Assembly: GCA_001599815.1 (NCBI GenBank)
Contig: BCIA01000006.1
Coordinates: 1,986,961-2,050,960 of the forward strand
Source: Furcasterigmium furcatum
Lineage: Eukaryota > Ascomycota > Sordariomycetes > Glomerellales > Plectosphaerellaceae
Length of the DNA stretch: 64,000 nucleotides
Reading direction: 5' to 3'
The translations under genes and the position numbers were made by a program. The notes under the pieces are model-generated. The model had not been told where the DNA came from. It did not search any database and worked only from the letters and a program-made list of their open reading frames with translations. Shown in pieces: positions 24,001 through 35,954 of the stretch (positions within the stretch are counted from its first letter, which is position 1; each line of letters opens with the position of its first letter).

Positions 24001-24666
24001 CTCCTTGTACAACTCTTGAAGCTCCGTCAGGCGGTCTTCTGAGTTGTCTGGGTCTCGGATATCATCTTCTGTGACCTGGAGATCACAGCCACAGGACCTC
24101 AGCACGAAGTTGACGAGTTCCATGACAGCGCGCGCGTCATTCGCTTGGTATTTCTGGAGCCATGCGGAGGCGACTTCGTCCGTTGTGTGTTGCGACGCAA
24201 AGACGTCGGCTGATGCGCGACATTAGCAGTAGGCCCGACAAGTGAGCGGCATCGGGGTCCAAGCAGCATGCGTACCGTAGAGATCATCATCGCCAGGCTT
24301 TGCAAAGTTCTTGAGAGCGACCGTCTTCTTTGGCCGCGAGGGGAGGTTCGCAGCATGACTGAGAGAAACCCCGTTGGTCTTCGGCTTCTTGATGGCTGGC
24401 TTCTTGGTTCTCGAAGCTGGCTTGGCCCGCGATTTCGAGCGTCGCGCCGAACGGTCCTCGCCGTCGGTCGCGTCGGACATTTCCTCATCGTCATCGGGGG
24501 CCTCGTTCTCAATGTCTTCATCTTCGTCATCGTCGCCAGCCGCTGCTCTCTTGCGCTTCGCGGCTTGGACGGGCTCGGGGCTGAACTTCTCGGGAGCTCT
24601 CACGACGCGTCCGGAGCGGCGACGCGACGCAGCATCGGGATCGGGGGAGGCTGTCGCGTTTTCCAT
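21095..24666 (-). CDS. SCC3: Cohesin subunit Scc3 / STAG (SA domain)
   Basis: Exons 24276-24666, 24001-24209 and 21095-23950 join in frame to give 1151 residues. Intron 2 uses a weaker GTTTGT donor. The basic/acidic disordered N-terminus (RRRSGRVVRAPEKFSPEP, acidic DDDEDEDIENEAPDDDEE) is followed by the STAG domain (VMELVNFVLRSCGC, FRELFTEFFVSLVEVLHE). Next is the stromalin conserved domain (FAHRYRDVDPRIRTECAEAL, LRYLGWMLSD) and a HEAT-like helical body. The C-terminus is strongly acidic. Scc3 binds the kleisin Scc1/Rad21 and DNA and is needed for cohesin loading and sister-chromatid cohesion. It is divergent with the ureD gene. Confidence 0.95.
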
Positions 24667-25209
24667 GGCGACCGAGGGTGGGAACGTATCCCGTGACTAG
24701 AAAGGGTGTCGCAGAGGTCGTGAAATCCGAGTCGACGTGGTATCAATGGGGTGCGACGGTGTGTGCGCTCGGAATAACGCGTCTGAATCCAGAGAGATGA
24801 TGGGTGAAGTGGGCGGTTTGGGTGGATTGTTTCTGTTGGCACTACTGAGGTGCTGGCCCCTGGTTCCGCTTTCCTGTGGCTGCCTTTCCCGCCCTCCACC
24901 ACGGTGGGATACAGTGTTCAACTGCCACACACTGTATGATGGCACTGTCTCGATTCGAGCCCACCGAGATTCTCTGATTGCTTCCTCCTTGATGTCCAGA
25001 TGACATGATATTTGACAGCAATTCTTTCTCGTCTTGTTCCACTTGGAGATACTACTAGTGTTTTTGTCTGATACGAATCTCTCCCATCTGCCAACACATT
25101 TCTAAAACGAGCAGGCGTTATCACGTCCGAAATTCGACTCTCAACCCCGGCCATGGCTCCTTGATGCTCTCATCTCCTCCAAGACTTGTACCGCCGAGGC
25201 ACGAGGACC
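24667..25209. promoter_or_regulatory. Divergent promoter region, SCC3 / ureD
   Basis: 543 bp between two divergent start codons. A pyrimidine-rich leader precedes ureD. Specific factor sites cannot be assigned. Confidence 0.55.
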
Positions 25210-26199
25210 ATGGCCTCGCCTTTCCCCAAATCCTCCTCGGCCGCCGGTGAAGGCAACATCGTCTCTCGGGTCATGCCCAACGGCCTCTCAGGCCTCGAGG
25301 CGGTCACTTATCAGTACCCCCTCAAACTCATATCTCCGAAGCCGGCAGTCGACCAGAAGAGTGCACTGGTCTTCCTGTTGTCTTACGGAGGCGGCCTCGT
25401 CGGTGGCGATAGCGTCTCTCTCGGGATAGACGTCCTGAAAGGCGCCAGACTGAGCATAGTCACCCAAGGCCACACCAAGATCTTCAAGTCCCGCACGCGC
25501 GACATCGTCACAAGTCAGACCCTCCAGGTCAGAATCGAGGACGATGCGGGGCTATGCCTTCTGCCTGACCCGGTACAGCCTTTTGAAAGCAGCGTGTATC
25601 AGCAAACGCAGGTTTTCAAGGTCAGCCAGAGTGCCTCGCTGTGCCTCCTGGACTGGGTGACACAGGGACGGTCCGCCCGAGGCGAGGACTGGAGCTTCGT
25701 GCGCTGGAAGGGCCGGAATGAAGTCTGGCTTTCCCATGGGTCAGAAGCGCAGAAGGACCGTCTGCTGGTCAGGGACACTGTCATTCTGGATGAGTCCAGC
25801 CAGGAGCTGACGGGTCGACCACTCCGCTCATCCCTGCACGCCCATGGCATCGTCGGGACTCTCATCCTACGAGGCCCCCAGATGAAACTGCTGGGCGACT
25901 TCTTTATTGAAGAATTCGGGGCCCTTCCTCGCCTGGGAATCAAAGACTTCAGGTCGGCCGAAGCAAAGGCTCAAGAGGACAACCAGATGTCTGCCAAGGA
26001 GCAATGGCGCGCACGACGGCTTGACATGGAAAAGGAGCACGGTATACTCTGGTCCGCAGCGAGGGTCAGGGGCTGCATTATTGTCAAATTTGGAGCGAGG
26101 GCTGTTGAAGGTGGCAGGGTGTGGATTGGTGAGATGCTGCAGAGAGAAGGAAGTCTTGCACAGTTGTACGGCGATCCAGCACTCATGTGTGTGAAGTGA
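25210..26199 (+). CDS. ureD: Urease accessory protein UreD
   Basis: A single exon of 329 residues, starting at the first ATG of the open frame. UreD family features are the early LSYGGGLVGGDSVSL motif, LSIVTQGHTKIFKSR, LLPDPVQPFESSVYQQ and the VRDTVIL segment. UreD (UreH in some bacteria) is the scaffold that with UreF and UreG delivers nickel to apo-urease in the cytosol. No urease structural gene or other accessory gene is present in the window, as is usual in fungi, where these genes are unlinked. The C-terminal part contains a Lys/Glu/Arg-rich helix and ends near the convergent NLR gene. Confidence 0.93.
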   Translation: MASPFPKSSSAAGEGNIVSRVMPNGLSGLEAVTYQYPLKLISPKPAVDQKSALVFLLSYGGGLVGGDSVSLGIDVLKGARLSIVTQGHTKIFKSRTRDIVTSQTLQVRIEDDAGLCLLPDPVQPFESSVYQQTQVFKVSQSASLCLLDWVTQGRSARGEDWSFVRWKGRNEVWLSHGSEAQKDRLLVRDTVILDESSQELTGRPLRSSLHAHGIVGTLILRGPQMKLLGDFFIEEFGALPRLGIKDFRSAEAKAQEDNQMSAKEQWRARRLDMEKEHGILWSAARVRGCIIVKFGARAVEGGRVWIGEMLQREGSLAQLYGDPALMCVK

Positions 26200-26427
26200 G
26201 CTAAGCTCTCTTGCCGGGACCTCGTACGATGTGTGAAAGATATAGAAGACGCTTCTTGTATAAATGCTCAAAGTACATATGGTGATGGTGACTCCCAGAA
26301 ACCCCTGTCCATCACCCGACGCCGGCTCATGCGATCACACCACGCGGTTGACAGGTAAGCTCGGGTGCCGGCCGCGTATCACTCACCTTCCGAAGCATCC
26401 CAATTTGCCAGCCTCGGGTTGCAATAC

Positions 26428-29400
26428 TCAAAGAGGTACCTTTTCCTCAAACTCCAGAAACCCATGAAACATGATCAACTGCTCGCCACGCCCAAACGCC
26501 AGTGTTGTCTTCGAAACGACCCTGATGATAGCATCTGACCCAGTCCTCCAAGACGGGGGTATGAAGAAATGCCTAGTGTAGTGAGTGGCCTTGTTCAGGT
26601 TCTTTAGGCCGATCGAGCACACCCAGCCACTCGCGTCGAGGAAGAAAAGGCTCGATCTGAAGCAGCCGATTACGTGCTGGGCGCTGACCAGCTTCGCCTG
26701 GGTAGGGACGGCCTGGAATGGGATCCCGGCTGCCTTGTCTTGCAACGTTGTGGCGTCAACAGCGATCAAGTTGTTTAGCTTGGGCTGCGACTGCGAGAGT
26801 AGACATTGTGCCACGAGGTACGTTGAACTTTGGCCACCTACCCATGGGGTCGGGCCTTGGGTGGGCGGCAAAGCTGCCGTGTTGACGGTATTTGAAGGCT
26901 CTGAAAGGGCCGGTTGAAGAGGGACTCCTCCATACCTACCGAGAACCTCAAGAGACCTCCAATCAAAGGCGCGTATTGTCCCGTCTTGTATGGCCAAGAG
27001 CTGGGATGGGTTGCTCGGGTGCTGCACCCACCAACTCTCACAGGACAAGCAAGTCTCTGCCGCAAGAACGATATTGGTTCCATCAGCCCGAACAAGCTTG
27101 ACCTGGGATTTCGTGCGCAGAAGGATCGAGTCGGCTCCAGGTCCGAGCAACGCCTGCCGTACAACATCTGACTGTTCTCGCTGATCCATCAGTCTCTCGA
27201 GCTTTGGTTTCGCTCCTGTTTTCCCAAGAGAGATGAATCGGTTGATGATATACCTCCCCATGCTGTCCAAGCTGAGCAGACATGATTTCGATTCGTTCCA
27301 TTCAAGGTGCTGGATATCGGTGAAAGAATCGTGGAGCCGGAGTCTCTCGATCGAGTCACCCGTACTTGACTCGCAAACATCAACGGAGCCGTCTTGTCTC
27401 CCGACAAAGAGCAGTTTGCCATCGACAGTGGACTCAATGACGGTAACGCCTTCTCCCCACTGAAAGAGGTGCGCATGAGGCGTAGGGTTCTCTGGGATAT
27501 AGATCTCCTCGCTGTGAGGCTCGGACGACATGTCGTCACCGCCATCCCTCGGTACAAGAACGTACGGCTCCCAGACGTTGCAGCACTGCCCTCGAATGTC
27601 GAAGAAACGGATGTTATCGGCCGAAAATGCAAGGTCGTTTATCCGAAGTTGGCTATCGGGCCTGGCGATTTGATATATGGGCTGGAGGGTCTCGAACAGG
27701 AAGACATGGATGCCACCATCCTCAGCTGCTCCGGCTAGAATGCGGCCGTCGGATGTGGCAGAGAGAGACTCAAGCAACCCCTGGACTTCGAACGTGTTTT
27801 CGGCCTCCAATGTCCAGGGGTTGCATGTCACGATGTCTCCATCCTTGTACGAGATTGCCAACAGCTCCAGTTCCGGGACCGGGTTGAAGATCATGTCAAT
27901 AGCTTGAACGGTTGAATAGACATCTTCGCATCCTTCCTTTTCGAAAATTCCTATGGGTTCAAGGGCAGCGAGGTCCCAGACAGTCACAGCAGCATTCCGA
28001 TATGCCATGGCGGCGAGGGTGTTGGCAGGGTCCAGTCGCATGCGCTCCGCCGGTGTCCAAGTTGCAACATGGCGGCTACTACTCTCCGATGCAACAGAGT
28101 CGGAGTCTGATGTTGAGTGTAGCAGCATGGGCTCCTCCTGGTCGCCATCGTCTGCGCGGAAAGTTACTACCGCGCTGTACTGAGGGTTCGACAAGATGAT
28201 GGACCCAGTCGGGGTGAACCCAAGCGAGCCCGGGGTAAAATTGAGATTCTTGGACCAAAGGCATCGGAAGTGAGGTTTCCCTGGTCCGCGAAGATCCCAC
28301 AGCATGAGCTTTCGTGCGCTGGCAGATGCCAACACAGACGACGAGCCGTTGAACGCTAGGTGGCGGACCTTTCTGCCATGAGACAGTGTGCCAACCAAGT
28401 CGAAGGCGCCAGAGTCGCCGACATTGTAGAGCTTGACGTCGCCGCTTGAAAGCCCGACGGCCAGAAACCGGCTTCCGCAGGCGACGGAGGCTGCCTCTTC
28501 TGGAAAGAGATAGCATGATAGTCTGTCATTCCAGTCCTCCTCTAGTAATCCCGTGATCCGCAATCTCTTGCTAGGTTTGGCGAAGAGCTCCCGAATAATG
28601 GATTTCGGCGGGCACAGGTGCGGGATGAGCGAGAATATGGATGATGGAGAGGCGATTAAACTTGAGTGAAAAGCAGCCACTATGTGGTAGATGTCCGAAG
28701 CCCAGGCGGAAACCGTTCGTGACTCGACGCTCATTGGCGATTGGTGCTTCGCACGCCGGGAAAGGTACGTCTTGAACCGTTGAGCGGTCTGTTGCAGGGG
28801 CCACAGACTTCCTGTCGAAGCAATCCTTTCGATCCAGGTCAGTATGTTGGACCGGAGAAACTTATTCAAGAGCAGTAAAGTAGAGTCGATCGCCGACGAT
28901 CCATGTACAAGGTGGTGAGAAAAGTTGAGGGCAGCGTAGTCTGCAAGGTGTGATGGTGTTGTGGCATCCCGAGTCGTCGCGGCACCTCCGCGTCGCATCC
29001 TGGGCGGCGCAAAGTCGGAACCACATAGCACCTTCAGACAAATCTCCGCGATGTGAGAGTGTGCAGCAGTTCGGTCCACCCAGAAGCCATGATCTCTGGG
29101 TTGTGCCAGGAACGCTGCCATTGTCTGGTGGGCGATGTGGATCAGGCCCTGGTTGTCCACGATGATCAGATGGCCCGTCATCGTCTCGAGTTGACGCACA
29201 GAAGCCGTCAGTGTTCGCCCAATATCCATTTTGACAGCTTCGGTAAGTTCGGCGAGATGGAGCGGCTTCGGAGAGCAGATCACCCAGGTTAAGACACACT
29301 TTGCCAGGTCAGCGCTTGCCGACTCGACTATGGAAGCGATAATCCGCGAGTAGAAGTCGTCCATCTCAGGAGGTATCTGTCGAAGGATGTCCTGCTTGTC

Positions 29401-31751
29401 CTCAACACTATATGCATCTTCCAGCTTGGCGATGGTGAGAGATGCCCAGAGGAAGATACCATTGGACTTGGCAAGAACATCGGCGACCAGGCCCCGGTAT
29501 GCGGACATATCGCCTGTGAGGGCACACCTAGCTTTCAAGAACAGCTCGATGTCTTGCAGAGACCCATGTTCGCCGGTCGTCATCTCCACGAGCTGCATCG
29601 CAGGCTGAGCCGCAGCAATGCGCTTCCCAACTTCGCCTCCGGGACGGCTGGACACGAAAACGCGGATGGGGATCTTGTAGTCGAGGTTGGATAGCATCGA
29701 TACCAGCGCAGGCATCGTCTTACTCGAGCACTCGTCAATGGCGTCGATGACCCAGTACTGAGGCCCGACGTGCTCGGCTTTGAAAATGCGCTCTACGAAG
29801 AGGTTCGTCCAAAGCACGTGGTGATCGTCGACGTTGATGCGAACATCATCCTCAGCCATCGACACAATAGCACGGCGGATTTCGACGCTGGACTCGGCCA
29901 TCTGAAAAGCCAGCGACCTCAGGAGGGATGCGACAGTAGATGCGGCCTTTTCTTGGTGTCGAAAAAAGTAGAAGCTGCAGTCAAAATTGCATGATTGCAA
30001 ATAGCGGATGGCATGGGCCGTCGCTACGGACTTGCCAGTCCCTGGACGACCATGAAGCCAGAGAAGGGGCGAAGCCGTTGCTGGTGCGGGCTGCTTTTCT
30101 GGAGCGCTCGTGGATACAAGCCCCCAGTCGTCAAAGCCATCATCCATCCATTCCTGGAACGTGGGGTGCTCGGTCAGCCATTGACAGGATCCGGGATGTT
30201 GCTTCTCGTTGGTGGCCAGGAGTGTCGCGTCGGGTCTCTGGTCAACTCGGAGGAGAGATGCCACTATCCTCATCTGCGATCTGTACTCGTCACGACGCTG
30301 AGATGATACTAGTTTCATGGTCAGTCCGCGGTACCTCCGCAACAGGTCAGATGAGCACTTCACTTACCCCCGGCACCCATGTCTTCAACAGTTGTGACAA
30401 ACGCTCGCTGTAGGATCAGGTAGTTCGGGTTCATAGGTGTGTCGAACTTGCATATATGACGGTGATCGGCTTCCATGTATTGAACATGCTCTTTTGGCAA
30501 ACCTGGGGTTCTTCTTGTCAGAGTGCGAAGACGAAGGAAGATGTCTGGGGCGAGTCCTGACCTAATATTGCCGACTCTTTGTCGACAACCAGGGACGATG
30601 TGAGTCCAAAATTAGTTGGCACAGCTTCTGAAAACGACCACAGCTGCACGTTTCCGCAAATATGTCGAAACTCGTCGTTGATTTGCTGTGGTCGAGGGCC
30701 GACAGTTGTCAGTTGCTTTGTCCTCGCCCGCAGGGAGCGATTCAGGGGCAAGTACTCACATCCAAGGTACCGTTCCCCGGGATGAGATCATCCAAGAATG
30801 CCTTTGGACCACAACCAGCAGACTGCCGCACAAGTTTTGCGAGGTTGGCGGAGTCTGCGCCTCGGTGCGGTGTGCCCAGGAAGTAAAGTGCTTGGATCCG
30901 TCTGGCGGTCGATTGGTACGTAGGATCCCGGGTCGCCAGGAGGTAGGCCTGGAACATATGAGAGCGTCAGAGAGGACCCAAAGAAGAAGATTCGTCTTTC
31001 ATCACCTTCTTTGCCACCAGGCCTCCCATGCTATGGGCCACAAGCACGATCGGAGTCTACGATACGGTCAGCGCAGTGAGCGAGGCACCAGGAGGGCAGC
31101 ACGGACTTCGCCACTCTTTCTCAGATACGGTGAATTGTGTAGGTCTGCCAACAGCGCTTGTCCAAAGTCGTGCACCGTCAGGTGGCTGTCTCTCCTCGAT
31201 GTCCATTCCGAGTTGTAGCCGTAGCTGTGAAGGCGCACGTGCTTGAACCCGACCTCCTTCGGCAACCATTCCTTTGGCCAGAACATGCCGGGCTCCGGGG
31301 AATAGCTCCATGTTTTCTTGGAACCTCCACCGAGGCCGTGGATCTACGACCAGAAACCAGTGTTACTTAGGTGCTGGGTAGGTGAGAGTGATCAGGCGAG
31401 AGCAGGATACGCACGAAGACGAAGTCGATCTGTGGCTCAGAAGGTTCGTAGAGGAGATTCAGCCCAAAGGGGCCTCGGGCGTCTACCGAGGACTCATCGC
31501 TCTTCGCGGAGTCGGATCGGGTCAGTCGAGCTCTCGTCAAGCTCCTCTGCAAGCGACCCTGGATATATCCCAGCGATGCGGTTCGTGAACGGGGAAGGTC
31601 TGGTCGGAAGGGCAGCGGCCCGGAAATGGCGCTGGTCTTTGAGGAGGAATGGAAACGGGAACTATGTCAGCGGGCCGTCCCTCGTTTCCTACTGTATGAA
31701 TGGAGTTCAAGAGTTCCACTCGGGCTCACTCACCGACAGATCTCCAGCCAT
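26428..31751 (-). CDS. NLR-type protein: N-terminal serine esterase, NACHT NTPase, WD40-like C-terminus
   Basis: Reconstructed exons: 31734-31751 (tentative), 31415-31546, 31107-31343, 31006-31056, 30760-30948, 30562-30685, 30368-30502 and 26428-30308, giving about 1588 residues with consistent phase. The alpha/beta-hydrolase domain has HGLGGGSKKTW (oxyanion loop, about 52-63), nucleophile elbow AHSMGG (Ser about 138) and FLGTPHRG. A linker with GLPKEH...ADHRHICKF is typical of fungal NLRs. The NACHT domain has P-loop GRPGTGKS (about 382-389), Walker B VIDAID (about 482-487) and FVSSRPGG. From about residue 880 there are divergent WD-like blades (KLMLWDL, AVTVWDL). This is a fungal STAND receptor of the SesB/DUF676-lipase class, plausibly acting in allorecognition or immunity; ligand and activity are unknown. 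Two donors are weak (GTCCGT, GTCAGG), and the 18-bp first exon is the least certain part. Confidence 0.85.
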
Positions 31752-32274
31752 TCCGACTCCCTTCAGTTTTAATTCTCACGATGCACGACGCATCCCACTT
31801 TCGACAGGATATTCGACAGGATCCAACATGTTCTGCATGTCCTCCATTCTAGGAGTCTACCCCACCCTCACCGGAAAGGCACAGCGCAGCACACACGTGA
31901 CGAATACTAAGCCTCACAGCCTGATGGTACCTATTCCGGGACCAACATGCGTCTCGGTTCAGGTCTCGTCCTCCCCAGGCGTCTACGTACAGGGGATGAT
32001 TGGCTCCTCCGACTGGGAACAGGTGTACCGTGTACATACCTCTGCCCCGCGTTTCTGCTATCTTCAGTCCCCGCCAATGATTCTCCCGCACAGGCGCGGC
32101 ACCCTGGTCGTCAAGCTGGGCGGCGAGATCAGGAGACACCCAGAATGAGGAGGGAGACTTTCTTTAAATCGGCCGTGACCCAGCAGCTCATCAGGCTACG
32201 CTGTTTTACACTATTGTTTGTCCTGTCCTGACTGAGCATCTGTCCTCGCCCCTTGCCCGAATCTCGATCTTACC
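31752..32274. promoter_or_regulatory. Divergent promoter region, NLR / ketosamine kinase
   Basis: 523 bp between two divergent genes. If the tentative 5' exon of the NLR gene is wrong, its true first exon would lie here. No repeats are seen. Confidence 0.45.
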
Positions 32275-33494
32275 ATGGAGAAGAAAAAACCAAAGCAGGC
32301 GGATCCTATCGGTGACAACGTGCGCCTGGATCAGGCTGTCACAAGCAGTAAGCCAAAGACTCGGCACTCACCACTGTCCGAGGCGCGCCATTGATTGTAC
32401 CTTCTATCTCCAGAACTTCCCGCAGGCTCCCAGATCCTCTCGGTCAACCCGTCAGGCTACAGCCAGTGGGTGGCGACTGTGAAGATTCGCGTTCAGCTCG
32501 AAGATGGCACCGTCGCAGAGTTCTTCAAGAAGGTACATACATCCTCCGGCTGAAAGACGGGTCTGCGGAGAGGTTTCCTAACTGGCGCAAAGGGCGCCCA
32601 CGGTGCTGGGGGGGAAGACATGATGAAAGGCACATTCGAGGCCGAGCAAGCCCTCTACAGCTTCCTGCCAGATCGCGTCCCTCGCCCCGTCGCATGGGGA
32701 ACGTATGTTGATGATCCCGATACACATTTCTACATGTGTCACTTTGTCGAGATGTACGACGACCTCCCAAACCCGGGTGACTGGGCCGAAGCCGTGTCAA
32801 TGCTGCACCAGAACAGCATGGGCAAATCTCCGACCGGGCAGTTCGGCTTCCACGTCACGACGCATCTCGCCAGCGTTCCGGTTGATAATACATGGAACTC
32901 GTCGTGGGAAGCGTTCTGGACGCAGCAGATGAAGTCCCTGTTTGATGCCGACGAGAGGGCCCACGAGGAGGTGGACGAGGAGCTCGAAGCGCTCAAGACC
33001 CATTTTCTCGAAGTCTCAATTCCTCGGTATCTCCGGCCACTGGAGACCGAGGGACGCTCCATCAAGCCTTGTCTTGTCCATTCCGACCTTTGGCCTGGTA
33101 ATGTCAAGCCAATGGCCGCGACAGATGAGCTTTGTCTCTTCGATGCTTGCGCGTACTGGGGCCACAACGAAGGCAGGTCTCTGCGAGCGAGCAGCCACTC
33201 CTCATGGATCGTACTGATTACCCCTTCTTAGCTGATCTCGCCGTGTGCCGCAATCCAAGGTACAAGTTGGGGCAGCCATGTATCCGGGAGTATCTCAGTC
33301 GGGTGCCCGCGTCCGAGCCGTCAGCAGACTTCGGTGGTAGGAATGCCGTGTATGCGATGAAATACTACTCTCTGCTTTCAGGTATGTACGCATCGCAGCC
33401 GAAGTTCAGGCAGATCTTCAAGGCTGAGTTGGAGGCTGTGAGGGACATGGTTAAGGCTTCGCTGCCAAGTACCGATCGAGAAGTCAAGCTCTGA
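32275..33494 (+). CDS. Fructosamine/ketosamine-3-kinase family protein
   Basis: Exons 32275-32347, 32414-32532, 32593-33172 and 33232-33494 encode 344 residues. The third intron starts with GC (AAG|GCAGGT) and ends TTAG; only this choice restores the conserved segment YWGHNEADLAVC, because a GT donor nearby gives an early stop. The kinase fold shows FFKKGAHG (Lys of the ATP site), a FEAEQALYSFLP helix, PRPVAWG, and the catalytic loop LVHSDLWPGN with FDACAYWG following (metal-binding Asp). FN3K-type enzymes phosphorylate C3 of sugar-derived fructosamine or ribulosamine adducts on protein amines, triggering deglycation. A general aminoglycoside-phosphotransferase-like kinase is the alternative. 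It is divergent from the NLR gene. Confidence 0.88.
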
Positions 33495-34018
33495 ACGCGG
33501 TTGGAGGAGGTCATTGTCTGACATATCTCTTTCCTTTGCTACTTTTTGATATCTAAATAAGTTGCCTGTCAAAAGATATCATGAATCCCCTAATTGAGAA
33601 AACGCCGTGATATTGAAATCGTTTTCTGATCCAAGTCACTTACAGAGATGTCCTCCCTGCATGCCGGTCTTTCAATCTTGGTCAAGTCTAGTAGTGTCGA
33701 GTTCTGACACGTCTCTCAACTATGAAAGAGTCTTTGTTGACTTTTCATTCAGTGTCGCCTTGTTGATGCAGCCAGTCCTAGAGAACCCTTGCACCATCTG
33801 GCCTATCATCGGATTCCGTTGGCGATGAGGTGCAGCTCAAGTTTGTCCCTCCGTAAACCCTTCATCCAATCCCTACTCCGGGCGGATTTCCTTTTACTAC
33901 CTGCATGTGGCAGTAGCTACGAGTACCATACTCGCACACCGAAGTCGTCCTCCGGTGCAGCTGGTCTCGCCACCAGTCCCGGCTTGTTTACTTGAGCATA
34001 GACGCACCACCCCAAGAT
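33495..34018. other. Intergenic, tandem genes
   Basis: 524 bp between the kinase stop and the start of the MFS gene on the same strand. It is locally AT-richer at 33530-33620. No gene is seen. Confidence 0.5.
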
Positions 34019-35954
34019 ATGCCTCCAGCTGCCGACGACACTGGCGACGGGGCCATGATCCACGGCCCCAAAGTACCCGATCGCACCGAAAATGGTGCAG
34101 GCAGTCTCGAAGCCTCGCCGGAGAACATTGCCGTCAGTCAAGGCGAACCGAGCAAAGTGGAAACGACACCCGAACCGCCATATTCGATCTTCACGAAGCG
34201 AGAAAAGACATGGATCAGCACCGTCGCGGCCTTTGGCGCCATGTTCTCAACACTCATGAGCTACATCTACTTCCCGGCCATCGTTCCCATGTCCGAAGAT
34301 CTCGGAGTGAGCGTCAGTCTCATCAATCTCACAGTCACGTCGTATCTCATCGTCGCTGGCATTGCCCCGGCTTTCATGGGCGATCTGGCGGATCAAGGTG
34401 GCCGGAGGCCTGCCTACATCCTCATGTTCACTCTCGTCCTCGGCGCCAACGTCGGTTTGGCGTTACAAGATTCCTATGCTGCACTTTTCGTCCTTCGAAT
34501 GATCCAAAGTGCCGGGGCCTCAGGCAAGTGCAGCTCCTTGCTAGACCGGTTCTCTCCATGCTTACCATGTGAATTGCAGGCTCTTACGGTGCGGCGTATG
34601 GGATCATCGCAGATATCACAACTGTTGCTGAGAGGGGCTCATACGTCGGGTCATTGATCTTCTTGTAAGTCCCGTCCCTCCACTGGGTCCGACCAATGCT
34701 GAGGGTCTCGCCGCAGTACCAACGCCGCTCCGAGCTTCGGCCCAGTGGTCGCAGGCGCACTCGCCCAGCAATTGGGCTGGAGATCGATCTTCTGGTTTCT
34801 CGTCATAATGACTGGCGTATACCTGGTCGTTGTAATCTTCCTTCTCCCAGAAACCCAAAGAAAGCTGGTTGGAAATGGCAGTACTCCCACGCGGGGCATG
34901 CACCGGAGCCTCTTCGACAAGTTCACTAGCGATCGAATAGTCGTCTCGGCTGGGGGAGATGATGTCCCAGTCCGGAGGAAGCACCACTTCCCAAACCCGT
35001 TCAAGTGCATCTCGATGCTCTTCCACAAAGGGAACTTCACCATCATCCTATCCGGATCGATCACCTACGCGGTCAAGATGACGCTACAGACGTCGCTCGC
35101 GGCGCAGTGCATCGAAGTATATGACCTGAACTACCTGCAAGCGGGACTGGTGTATCTACCGTCCGGGATTGGCGGCGCTCTGGCTTCATATACGACAGGT
35201 ATGTGAACCTTCCCCGATCCCAAATGAAGCCCTCGTGGAGGCATATGGAGTTGACAGCCCGCTGCCACGAACAGGGAAGCTCCTCAATAAAAACATCCAG
35301 AAGGTCTCTGCCAACATGGGAAGAGACGGGCAATATCGTCGAGGGGACGACATCTCCGACTTTCCCATCGAGGAAGCCAGACTCGCTGGTGCCTACGCCC
35401 TGGTGGCCGTCAGTGCCGTGAGCACCATGGGCTACGGTGTCAGCCTCATGGAGCGAACAGTATGTGAATTCTCGATGCGAAGCTCGGCGTGCTCGCTGGG
35501 CATATGGCAAGATGTAGCTAATCATGATTGGTATGCACCAGCACATATCCGTTCCCTTAATCATGCAGTTTGTCAGTGGAGCAGCCACCTCGAGCATATT
35601 CACGGTACGTTGCCCTCCTTCGCAAGCTCTTGCGGTGTCCAGCACAAGATGTCTGACGGAGTGGTGCAGCTCTGCGGAACGTTGCTCACCGATCTCAACC
35701 CACACGCATCGGCGACGGTTCAGGCTTCGTACAACATCATCAGGTGCATCGGTGCCGGCGCGGCGATTGCCTCGCAGCAGCCGCTCGCCGATGCGGCCGG
35801 TCTGGGTTGGTGCTTCGGTATTTTTGCGATCATCATGCTGTCCGCGGGGCCGCTGGTGATGTTGCTGAAGAGGCGTGGGATGGAGTGGAGAAGAGAGAGT
35901 TCTGAGGCTGTTGCCGTTGCTATTGGTGGTCAAGTTTCAACCTTGAAGTCTTGA
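34019..35954 (+). CDS. MFS drug:H+ antiporter (DHA1-type) transporter
   Basis: Exons 34019-34523, 34580-34664, 34717-35198, 35275-35459, 35542-35604 and 35670-35954 give 534 residues. Intron 1 is a GC-AG intron (CAG|GCAAGT...TTGCAG). After a hydrophilic N-terminus of about 60 residues the protein has about 12 hydrophobic segments. MFS motifs seen are GDLADQGGRRPAY (motif A, loop 2-3), LRMIQSAGASG, and FGPVVAGALAQQLGWRSIFWF (motif C, antiporter). A large cytoplasmic loop separates the two halves. This pattern fits Qdr/Dtr-like drug, polyamine or metabolite exporters in the plasma membrane; the substrate cannot be inferred. No biosynthetic cluster genes flank it. The 63-bp exon 5 (THISVPLI) is needed for helix continuity. 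Confidence 0.88.
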
